Shown here: piece by piece, positions 36,201 through 46,060 of the stretch | Numbering within the stretch: the first letter of the stretch is position 1 | Layout of the letters: each line of letters begins with the position of its first letter | Origin: Cryptomeria japonica | Taxonomy: Eukaryota; Streptophyta; Pinopsida; Cupressales; Cupressaceae | Assembly: GCF_030272615.1 (NCBI RefSeq) | Contig: NC_081410.1 | Span: 227,700,915 to 227,760,914 of the forward strand | Direction of reading: 5' to 3' | DNA: 60,000 nucleotides | Notes under the pieces: generated by a model | The model's database searches: none | Told to the model about the DNA's origin: nothing | The model's input: only the letters and a program-made list of their open reading frames with translations | Made by a program: the position numbers and the translations under genes

Positions 36201-37385
36201 TCCATTGTAATCCTGAAAAGTCAAGACTTTACTTTTATCACCAGTCATATAATGTGAACATCCTGAATCAATGATCAATTCATCCTTAACTTCAACTTTA
36301 GCTGCCAAGGCCTGCTCTACCAGTTGAACAGTATGTGCCCATTGATCTTTTGTTATAGCAACAAAGACCCATCCATTGTCTGTCGGATCCTCATCAGAAT
36401 CATTAGTGACCCCTTCATCAACAAGATAACAAGACTTGTCTTTATTCTTCTTAAATTTGTATCTCTGATATTCAGGGTTAGGTTTGTATGTTCTTCTAGC
36501 TTCTTTTTTTAATCTTACATGTCTATCACGACATCTTGAAGCCATATGACCAATCTTATTATAGTTAAAACATTTGAAGGGTGTTTTACCTTCATACTTA
36601 CTTCCAATTGGACCTTTAGACATTTTCCTTGCAAATAGTGCTTCAAGCTTTTCACTTTCTCTCCTGCTTTCTTCAAGTTCTCTTGCATAAAAGGCTTTCC
36701 AATTAGATTTGTCAAATGATGATGCAGATGATGTTGATGCTTTAAAAACTAAATCTGTCTTTATAGTAGCAACAGGACCAAATTCCTCAATTTCAAAAGC
36801 TGAAAGTTTTCCAATCAATGTGTCTCTAGTTATTGATGTATTAGGCATTGTTCTTAACTCATTTATAGCGGTAACTTTCATTTTGTATGCCGGTGGAAAT
36901 CCTCTAAAAAATTTTGAAACAATTTCATCTTCACTTAAGGTTCCTCCACAACATTTAATACCTAAAACAATTTCATTAATTCTTTCCATAAAAGCAAAAA
37001 TTCTTTCATCTTCTTCCATTTTCAGATTTTCATACCTGACTCGGAAGCTCTCAAGTTTTGCAATTTTGACTGTGGAATCTCCTTCATTCAATGTTTCCAA
37101 ATGGTCCCAAATAGCTTTAGCAGTAGATCTATCTGATAATCCCATGATTTTTTGATCTGATAATGCGCTCAAAAGTGCTTCACTTGTTGTACAATCATTT
37201 TCTTCATCTTTTCCTAAGGTTGGTGGATTAGGCTGACCGAGAGTAGGAGCAGTATAGCCATTCTTTATAACTTCTCGGATGTCCTTTCCAATGCAATTCA
37301 GATGTGTCTCCATCCTGATCTTCCATATGCCATAGTTGGTTCCATCAAGTTTAGGACTGTCCTTCCTGAAATAGTTAGAAGACAT
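33249..37385 (-). pseudogene. Copia gag-pol polyprotein with four in-frame TAG stops
   Basis: A 1,378-codon frame (ATG 37385, original stop 33249-33251) with no frameshift. Gag starts with the copia KLDGTNYGIWKIRM block. The zinc knuckle at 36531-36572 (residues 272-285) has Tyr in place of its second Cys (CFNYNKIGHMASRC). Protease: DSGCSHYMTGD at residue 373. GAG-pre-integrase: LWHKRLCH and CKECQFGK. The integrase D,D-35-E region is recognisable: DLIHTDLCGP, RSDQGGEF and, beyond the first stop, VVEMKNRT. Reverse transcriptase: [10 protein letters not shown] and FVDDI (VDD at 34191-34199). RNase [10 protein letters not shown], but the usual STEAEY reads STTKSKY, so its catalytic Glu is gone. 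TAG stops lie at 35448-35450, 35334-35336, 34566-34568 and 33282-33284. The original product would have been the self-cleaving polyprotein of a virus-like particle. Confidence 0.95.
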
Positions 37386-37426
37386 TGGATCTCCTCAAGT
37401 TGCTAAACTTCTGCAAAAAGAGGACT

Positions 37427-37440
37427 AAGCTCTAATACCA
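37427..37440 (-). other. Primer-binding site of the copia element
   Basis: The minus strand reads TGGTATTAGAGCTT, two bases inside the 5' LTR. It matches the initiator-Met tRNA PBS TGGTATCAGAGC with one C-to-T change. Confidence 0.9.
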
Positions 37441-37442
37441 AT

Positions 37443-38498
37443 TGTTAGGTCCCAGAGACAACTGAGAGGGGGGGGGAGGTGAATCAGTTGTCAAATAAAT
37501 TCAAACCAAAAACCACTTAACCAAGCTTAATGCTTAATACCGGTGAACCAAACTTAATGTCGATAGATAGTTTATCAGTTAATTGCAGTACCAGTAAAGA
37601 TTAATGCATGAAACAGAATGACAATAATATCCACAAAATATAACACCAATATTTGTACGTGGAAACCCTATAAGGGGAAAAACCACGGTGGGAAACCTTA
37701 CCCACAATCAGATGATACTTCTACAGATAGTATGTGTATACAATAGGGGGTCTGCACATGCAGAAAGGCCAAGCGCCTAGAGCTCACTGCTCAAACACAA
37801 ATGGGAGTCACACTGACTACAATTGGATGGTTAAATCCAATAATGATGTACTGCTTAAAATAGCATCTTCATATGCTGGATTCAGTACTGGTGTAGTTCT
37901 AATATGTCTTCACAAAAACCTTCCTTCAACCTTCAAATGATGTATGTGTGTATAGCTCTTCTTATTTTCGCATATACCCTATTACAAATCTTTTTCCCAA
38001 TCGCATATTGATCTTACAAATAAGATCTTACATATATACCAGAACCTATGACCAAAATGTATAGGTCGACTTTACAAAAGATATTACAATAAAACAATTT
38101 ACAAGTAAATCAATAACCAATGCAATATCCGTTTCAACATGTCAGCTTAATGCATTTACAACAATAATAAATCGTCTCCATAGTGTGCCGTGTTGATCAG
38201 GAATTGATAAGTCTGTCGGTGTTTATCCTAGACCTATTTGCCGGTAACAACAAATATGCAAACACGAATATACCAATGAACAAATCTCCAAGACAAAGTG
38301 TCCAAACGATGTCTTCGACATAACCAAGTGTTTTCCATGTCATTCCAAGTGCCGGTAAACAAGATACCAGTGACTGTGCATAAAGTCACTTGCTTGCCGG
38401 TGAACATTGCTAATTCTCCAAGTGTCAATAGGCTGACCAGAGTTGATAAGTGTTGACATCAATGACAAAACCATATCAACATATCCAAAATACCAACA
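37443..38498 (-). repeat. 5' LTR of the copia element
   Basis: 1,056 bp, partner of 31800-32883, with the same TGTTAGGTCCC start and TACCAACA end. The shared block lies at about 37655-37699. As the upstream LTR in the direction of transcription, it would hold the promoter; no clear TATA box could be picked out. Confidence 0.95.
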
Positions 38499-38503
38499 AC
38501 TAG

Positions 38504-39269
38504 ACAATATAAGAATTCATATAGAGCTTCTTGGTGGCATAAACATTAATGAAATTAATTATTAAGTTTCTCACTAGTAAGTTGTCCCCAATCAAAACAA
38601 CCAAGGTATTTAAGAATGAAAAAAATGTACTAATACATCCAAGTGTGGTAAGTCATACATTTAGGCTTCCCCATAAATATGTGTAGTAGAGTAATGATGT
38701 CACCTATTTCTCATTGAAATTTTTCTCTAGTGAGGTTCTTTTGTACCTTAGTGAAGGCACTTTACTTTAGCTAGATGAGAATTATTCAAGTGTCCTACAT
38801 TGTGTTCTTGCTCATAAAAATATTGTAGGGATTTTTCTTCTATCAAAGTCTTTAAAATAGACTTTAAAGGCAAGTAGAAAATGTGTGTGACAAAGTTGAT
38901 GCTAATATCTAGCATCATGTTGTCATTCTGATCCTTTAAAGTCCTACTTTTGTAATTATATTCTGTTGCACATGCCAATATCAACTCTGAGCATTGAAGG
39001 GAAGCTCGGAATCAAGAAATGTGTTCCAATCTTGACTTTGCTATAATTCAAGGCTGAGTTGTAGTCTCGTCTCCAAAGGTCCTCTTTTTGAAGTCAGTTA
39101 GGTCAATGTTAGAAATCTCTTGCACAATGGCAATGATTTTGTAGATCCTTAGGACTCCTTGAAACTCATACTTCATCATTATAGAGACTTTCTCTAGTTT
39201 ATTGACTACCTTTGTAGCCATTATCAAATTTATCAAATGAAACAAAATGAACCTAATAAAGTCCCACAT
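38504..39269 (-). pseudogene. Decayed unknown frame, upstream half (split by copia element)
   Basis: Two open pieces in one frame, 39269-39048 and 38984-38748, with a single stop between them. The first has a hydrophobic start and ends FGDETTTQP; the second contains the helical stretch KSILKTLIEEKSLQYFYEQE. After 38748 stops accumulate up to the copia border. The downstream half is at 30220-31794. No family recognised; neither host gene nor element could be named. Confidence 0.4.
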
Positions 39270-41179
39270 TTAAGCATTATAACCATTTTGCTAAGCTTCT
39301 AGTCATTATAATATTTAAAAGAGGGGTTTTTTTATCTTTGAAAATGTACTTAAAAATTTGGTATTCTATCACAAATGTTGGCTCAAAAGTTGGATTTGAA
39401 CTAAAACATATAAATTTGTTAGTACAACAACCGTGTTTTGGGTTGAGGGCTCAAAAGTTCGATTTGAACTAAAACATAGAAATTTGTTAGTACAACAGGC
39501 GTGTTTTGGGCTGAGGGATAGACATGGAAATTGGAACTAGGTTATAAAAATCTATTAGGTCTTGGGATTCATTAAGAAACAATGTAGAACCTTAAAATAT
39601 GAGAATAGAAAAGGTGGGGATCAAGAGGAAATACAAACCTAGAACTAGGTTCCATGTTCATATCGAGTTGTCATGTATAGTATGATAATATGAAGACTAA
39701 TTTTTGGAAAACTGAATGCCAATCAAAAAAGGGACCTAGGACTTCAAACTAGGTTCCAAGTTTTAATCAAATTTGGAAACGCAATTGGAATTGAAAAAAT
39801 TGTAAAGATAAAATTTTATTATGAGTGATCACAAGAATGAGATGGAAATGTGGAATTTAAGCATTGGATCCAAGTCCCTAGTTCCACCAAATGTTTGAGA
39901 CCAAAATTAGAGGTGAGTTGTGATGTAATGAATGATGAAGGTGAGTACAAGAACTAGATGGAAATGCAAACATAAAACACCGGTTTCAAGTCCTCAAATA
40001 CATTCGATTCCCAAAACCCGTAGTGACAAAAAACAAGTCAAGCTATCAAATCCTAATGATGCCAATGAAGAGGAAAATGGAAAAAATAGGAACCAAAACC
40101 TTAATTTGTCCAAAAAAATAAACTAAAAATAGATTTTAGAACACAACCACACATTTAGATCATGCTCCCAAATCTAAATCTAAACAAAATGCAAAAATAA
40201 AACTTTTGGGCTAGCTTTTAAGGCATAAGATGAAACTTGGGTTTTTTTAAGAAAGAAAAGAATGATTAAACTAAACCTTAGAACTTGTACTAAAAGAGAG
40301 AAATATATAGGAAAGAAAAGGAACAAAATAAAACAAGCAGAAAACATGAAAACATAACCCTAACTCGTAATTGCATGCTAAGGAATCAACATGAATCAGA
40401 CTCAAAAAGGAAATGAAACCACATGCATAATCTCCAACTTTACAATGAGGGGTAGGGGAAATGTGATAGAAATGCACACAAATTGTAGCAACAATAAAAA
40501 GAAAGCAATGAGCTCAATATAATGTGAATTAAGATAAAAATGAAATGAAGAGGAGATAATAACCTATAAAGGGCCTAAGTGAACCTAATTAATAAATGGA
40601 CATAGTCGATAGGTGGGGAGGTTTTGGTTCATAGAAGGAAGAAGGGACTTGGAGGTTAGCTCCAAGATCATCTTTGGGTATCCACTCAACTTGAAACCTA
40701 TGAGGAAAACAGTTGGAGAGGAGCCACTTGATTGAGTAGCGAAGAGAACTTGAAACTTGGAACCAAGTTCATGTCAGGAACCTTGGCCTAAGACTACCCA
40801 AAAAGGTTTTGTGGACTTGGAAAGTCCTAAAACTTCAACAAGAAGAGATTAAAAGGAGGAAAAAACACAAAGGGGTAAATATCAAAAGTGATAAAAAAAC
40901 AAAAAAAAACAAGGGTACTCTCCATAATTTGTAAGTGATAAGTTAAAAAAAGGAACTATTGGGAGAAAAGGGGACTTGGAAAGGGCTACATACCCACGCT
41001 AATAATTCACATCAAACATAGATTTGAATAGAGAACTACATATATAATATACCTTGATACAATTTGCAAGTGGGTATATAAGTAATATATAGTGAATGAA
41101 GGAGGTTTCCAATACATAATTTTAAGGTACAAGGTTGGGGAGTATTCTAATGAATTTATCAACCTAAAAAAATTAATTT
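39270..41179. other. AT-rich DNA, no gene recognised
   Basis: There is a diverged direct repeat near 39375-39510: GGCTCAAAAGTT(C/G)GATTTGAACTAAAACATA followed by AAATTTGTTAGTACAACA, twice, about 75 bases apart. Elsewhere the sequence is A-rich, with words such as CTTGGAACC and TTCCAAGT scattered through it. No coding frame is convincing. Confidence 0.5.
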
Positions 41180-42523
41180 TAAAATGTTTTTGATTAGTAA
41201 AGCAGCGTTAACTAGGGCGCTAACCCTTAACAAAGTCAAAAACCAACAAGAAGCAACATCAAGAGAGATGATGTTGGCAAAATAACATCCCAAAGGCAGT
41301 TAGAAACAAGCACCGTCAAACAAGGAAGGAAACTTATCCAACCGGAGAACCGAAAAGACCCCACTCAAGGGGGGGGGGGGGGAGCCACCCAAACCACAAC
41401 AAGGGGGGATTTGGGGTAGGGGAAAAGACTTCCCCTTCCGCCTGCAAGCAACCACGGTCCAGGCAATGATGTCATTCGGTTGATCAAAAGAGAGATCAAC
41501 CGGAAGGGATCCCACATGGTTACAAATAGTGGTGTCAATAGGGTGTTGCAACTAGATAGCAGGAGGTTGTGACGAAACAACAGCAACGGAAGCAGAACCA
41601 GCAGCAGGGGATCATAGCTACAAAACGGGAGAAGCAGAAGTGGGGACCCCAAGAGATGAGGCCACAAAAGGAGCAACATGAGCATCGGTAGTCATGAGGA
41701 CCACGACATCAACATCATCCTCATTAGAGGAGCCAGTAGACGCATAGTCAAAGGCATTGACTGTTAAGTGATCAACAGTAGCATTCTTCCACCAGGTAGA
41801 AACACCTTTGTGGCATGAAATAGAGCAATCTGAAGCAAGATGACCCGTAGAGAAGCATCTTCTGCAGTGGAAGGGGAGGCCCTCAAAATCCAACAATTGT
41901 GACCAAGACCTATCCCCCACCATAAGAGCCACATCTCCTAGGAGAGGAGAGGAGGCATCAATGTCCACAAGAATGTGGACAAAGGTAGTGTGGTCCATTA
42001 AGGACGTAACTTCATCGACCTTCAAGAAATGGCCAATAGAGTTACCGATAGCCTCATAACAATAGTGCTCTCAAAAAGGAAGAGGGAGATTGATGAGCCT
42101 AATCCAAATTGGACACACATTGAGTGGTTCAGTGAGAGGGTTAAAAGAAGTTGTCCAAGGCTTAACAGAGAGGGAGTGCACTCCTCAAGCCCACAACTTG
42201 CCCAAGACCAAATCCTGATAAGCGGAAGATGTGAAGGAAGCGACAAAAAAGCCTTTAGCACAGGGGAAAAGTGCAATATCAAAAGCAACCAAAGGTCGCC
42301 AGGAGTCACTTATCTAGAAATTAAGGTCCGGTAGAGAAGGCCAGAACCCAGAGAATCTACACACAAGAGCACAGTGTTGGTAGAACCCAATGTTGTCCAC
42401 TACATCCTGCCCACAAACCACCATAGGGGAGGATTTAGCACAGGGAAGAGGACGGACCCCCTTCGAGGGTTGGGCGAAAAATCTAGCCACACAAGAAAAG
42501 CTATGCTTTCCAACAGGTTTGGG

Positions 42524-42984
42524 CAAAGTGTTGGTGTAAATAAATATTCATTATGGATATCATTACACTTTACTTAAGTTAACTTAGGATAATGCATTTC
42601 TTCGTAGTTTGGATTTGAGACACTTAGGGAAGTGTGCACATAGGGATAGAGCTTGTAGGAGAAATTCCACCTTTTGTGGTCTTGTTTTGTTGTTACACTC
42701 CACATTTGGTGGGTCATCCACCTCTTGTGGAATATTATATTATTTCTCCTACCTACCCCTAGTATTTCTTACCTACCCTTGTTTCTCATTGAGCCACATG
42801 TCATGATTGTGTGCTCGTACATCCATATGGTCTTGCCTATATAAGAAGGCCTATATTCATTGTATTGGTGAATCCAGTTGATCATTTTCATATTGATGAG
42901 AATACAGTTTGTTCTTCTCATTCTTTTGTCTCTATTTTAATATTTTTCATTGTGCCCTTGATCTTGGCAAAATCTCACACAAAG
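42524..42984 (+). mobile_element. Solo LTR inserted in LINE ORF1, TSD CAAAG
   Basis: 451-bp unit at 42529-42979, starting TGTTGGTG and ending TCTCACA, flanked by CAAAG at 42524-42528 and 42980-42984. Skipping the unit restores the LINE ORF1 frame (FVGSLPKP across the junction), which supports both borders. It contains a good TATA box, CCTATATAAGAAGG, near 42835-42848, followed by promoter-like leader sequence, so its transcription direction is plus. Gypsy-type is my guess from the short length and the TATA position. The internal region has been lost by LTR recombination. Confidence 0.82.
42835..42850 (+). promoter_or_regulatory. TATA-box promoter of the solo LTR
   Basis: TATATAAG within CCTATATAAGAAGG is the best TATA match I saw in the window. 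It lies two thirds into the LTR, the expected place for the U3/R border. It could still drive read-through transcription into the flanking DNA on the plus strand. Confidence 0.55.
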
Positions 42985-43010
42985 AACCAACAAAAATAGA
43001 AGTAGTCGGC

Positions 43011-44692
43011 AAATCTTTAAAAATATAAGGGTTGGGTGGAAGATTTTAAGATGTTTTCCCAAGTAAAACACTCAATTAAATATAAGGATGAAATTACTAT
43101 AAAAATGAGATAGCATATACATTTTATACTCAAAATATTATTTGGTTGATTGATTCACTCTCCAAGGCTTTAATGGATTGATGGACTCAAGCCTATTATT
43201 TTATGAATGTATATAATATACTCTTGAGGGTGATCCCACAATAGTAGGTTACACTTTTTAGCCAACTTTGACACTGCATTAATCATTTTGAGAAAAAACT
43301 TCACATTCAAACACCTATCATTGTTAAACCATAAGGAATTTGTAGATGATGTGAACTAGTGATTTGTGACATTTTGTGTTTAGATTCTAAATATTTTTTT
43401 CTGAATTTTTTGGAACCAATTTGTTTGCATTTTTCTATCTCCCTCGAAAACTAGTTTTTTACAGTAAACAACATTTTTAAACAATGATTCTCATTTGGTA
43501 TGGCATAACTTCTTTTATAAAATAGGCATAAATGTGATTCTTTCGAATTTATGTTTTATAACATTCATATCTATAATTTGCAATTGGTTTCATAACATTA
43601 TCTTCAATATTTCATTTTTTATTAAGTTTTGAAGTCAAGTTAGCTGTAATTTTGACATATGTTCATTTGGTAGGTCATAACTTGTTGTATATGTATTGTT
43701 TTTTTTTGTTGGAAAGAGGACTTCAATACCTATTGCATAGATATTTTTCAAAAAAAAATTTCACTTGTTTACTATTTTTCCATAAGCATAGAACACAAGA
43801 GTTGATGTTTGTTGAGAAACCTATGTTTAGTTAATCTAAAAAAAAAATCACAATAAACTCATTATATATTAAAATCATAATCATTGGGAAGATTGCTTTG
43901 AGGACTACTATCGTGCAGTTGGGTTTGTCAAGATTGTTTCATTTGAGCCCTCAATTAGAGCTTTGAAGGCAAAAAATCTACAAATATTGGGAGAGCTTGG
44001 GGAGGAGATGTCTAGGAAGGTTTGATAGAAAATATGTTCTATCGAAAGGGGTTATATCGAATCCAGGTTCTATTGAGCTTGGTTTTTTAAGCGACCATGT
44101 TCTTTTTTAAAAAAATCCCTTTAAAAAAGGAGTTCGATCGAACCCCATTTAATAATAATATTATATTCAATCGAACGTACTTAAAATAATACATTCGATC
44201 GAAAGGTATTTTTGGTCCAATCGAACATGGCATTCGATCAAAAGTGATAAAAAATTATATTTTGGACAAATGAGTGCAATTTCTTCATCCAAAAAAGTGT
44301 AACCCACTATTGTGGGTTCACCCTTGAATGATGATAGTCTCAATGCACTTCCATTAAAGGAGTGTAGTCTTCGATCACTCTTCAAAGAGTGAATCGGGAC
44401 CAAATCGGTTTCAAAGAGTTTAATACTTTGGTCAAAGTAATGCATAAATTTTATATGGATAGATACCTATCCTATTTTGATAGATGTCTATCCCAAATGG
44501 ATGGAGGAACACAAGTTTCATAAGGATGGATGCATATCCTATAACAATAGATGGTTTTCCTATATTAACAAATGCCTATATCATATGGATAGATGTGCCT
44601 AAGTTACAAATGAATGAATACACAATAACAAACATGAAATTATAATTCGAGAAACAAATAATAAAAATTTGGGATAAAAATTGAGAGATGCG
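43011..44692. other. AT-rich DNA with TTCGATCGAA and GGATAGAT repeats
   Basis: No gene recognised. 44030-44250 holds several copies of (A/T)TCGAT(C)GAA words, including the perfect palindrome GTTCGATCGAAC at 44132-44143. 44450-44600 holds five or so diverged copies of ATGGATAGATGCCTATCCTA. The open frame at 44167-44445 (minus) overlaps the palindromes and shows no domain. Confidence 0.5.
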
Positions 44693-44697
44693 ACAAC

Positions 44698-46060
44698 TGT
44701 TGAATACACGGTAGAACTGAGAAGGGGGGTGAAACAATCTGAAACTTCAAAACATATTAATTATAAACAACATCAACTTAATCAACAACACAATAATTAT
44801 CAACACGTGAACACTAGATTTACGTGGAAAACTCAAACAAGGAAAAGCCGCAATGAGAATTTTACTCACAATATATATCAACAGTTTACAAAGAATATAG
44901 CTTCCTGTCAGAGAGCTCATTACTCCAGACTTGCAGACGAACGCACGCAATCTTAGACAAGATACAAAATCGGGACTTTCTCTGCTCAAGATCACTTCTT
45001 TAAGGCAAGATATAAACTGCAGCTGAGGGACTCATTGTCAATTAGCAACAAAGGAAATAGCTGAATTGAAATTGGGAAGGATTCTCGTGAACATGAAATT
45101 GTCCTTGAACAACTTGATCAAGTGACCAACATCATGGCAACCATTTCTAATAACTTTTGCTACCACATCACACTGTCTCACTAAATAAATCACCTTTAAA
45201 GCTCTTCTCAATCTAAATGTTGCACATTCACAATCTCATATCTGCTTGCATATCATTCACATAAACTTCACATACAATTCACTTTTCCATCACTACACAA
45301 CTCCTCCATCTGCACTCCTTAAATGTGAGATACAACATTAAAAATCTAATCTAGGGTCAACCAAAAATAAAATAAGCAATATTATACAAAGTAAGCCACA
45401 TAGACCAAAAATACTCCAAACAATCCACTCCAAGAGAAAGAGGGAACCAAAACATATTACATTACATCCTTCCAAGATTAGTTCAACGAATTGAACATGC
45501 TAATACATTCTCCAAAGTCGTTACATGTAAATATAGCAATCAGTTGGTCATAGAACATCTGATGATCCAAAATACTCTATGTGGATCTCCACAAGCCAAG
45601 ATGAGACCAATAACAACATCCCAATACAACTTCCAACTCATATCCAAACCAAAAGAATATGATCCAGTTAAGATAACTTAATTGGACATATCAAGTCACA
45701 ACATAACTGAATATCCTAAACATAAATCAACAAAGCTCCCTTGTGGAACAAAGAAACTATCTGAGAAACATACTGAGAATACTACACATGACATGAAACA
45801 ACATCCACTAAACCACAACACAATCTACAACATATCCAAAGGGCACCAAAATCTTTTCAGATCATTTTGACAGACACACTCCCTACCAAAGAACAAAGAT
45901 AACTATCCAAAACAAAATTCCACAACCAACACCAAAAGTACTAAACTCATTCTGTAATACAAAGCACAATTGCAACAAACAAAAGCATATTTGGACCAAC
46001 ATCTATTTGGATAACCGGGTTTGACATCAATAGCAACCATATAAGCTCATGCTTCCAACA
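44698..46060 (-). mobile_element. Solo copia-type LTR
   Basis: About 1,363 bp starting TGTTGAATACACGG and ending CTTCCAACA on the plus strand. The layout matches the LTRs at 51210 and 55828: GAGAAGGGGGGTGAA near the start, a variant of the shared block at 44819-44858 (TTTACGTGGAAAACTC, GGAAAAGCCGC), and GACATCAATAGCAACCA near the end. The flanks ACAAC and AAACC do not match, so the exact ends or a target duplication are uncertain. No internal coding sequence follows on either side, hence solo LTR. Confidence 0.72.

Larger units (their letters stand above)
31795..38503 (-). mobile_element. Full-length Ty1/copia retrotransposon, nearly intact
   Basis: The 6,699-bp element (31800-38498) is flanked by a perfect target duplication ACTAG (31795-31799 and 38499-38503). 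Two LTRs of about 1.06-1.08 kb, both TGTTAGG...CCAACA on the plus strand, enclose a PBS, one gag-pol frame in copia order (protease, integrase, reverse transcriptase, RNase H) and a PPT. The LTRs are roughly nine-tenths identical by eye (not counted), so the insertion is not very recent, but every structural part is present. The coding frame has four TAG stops and several changed key residues, so this copy is probably dead, yet it could supply RNA. Confidence 0.97.
41180..43010 (-). mobile_element. LINE ORF1 (DUF4283 and zinc knuckle) joined directly to 3' tail
   Basis: Minus-strand remnant of a plant L1-type ORF1, the RNA-binding protein of the retrotransposition particle. From about 43010 the frame reads KPVGKHSFSCVARFFAQP, then the DUF4283 hallmarks FNPLTEPLNVCPIWIRLINL and EAIGNSIGHFLKVDEV (about 42140-42010). 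A CX2CX4HX4C knuckle, CRRCFSTGHLASDC, lies at 41825-41866. After it come STWWKNATVDHLTV, an acidic linker, and NDIIAWTVVACRRKG (about 41490-41440). About 215 bases later is the tail hairpin (arms at 41224-41227 and 41214-41217) and TTTACTAATCAAAAACAT, ending near 41180. No ORF2 lies between. Several stops and frameshifts. A solo LTR interrupts it at 42524-42984, and a 14-base G-run sits at 41369-41382. Confidence 0.82.

Noticed and set aside
42524-42992. LTR end at 42992 (CCAACA) instead of 42979
   Set aside because: That end gives no target duplication, whereas an end at 42979 gives a perfect CAAAG pair and restores the LINE frame.
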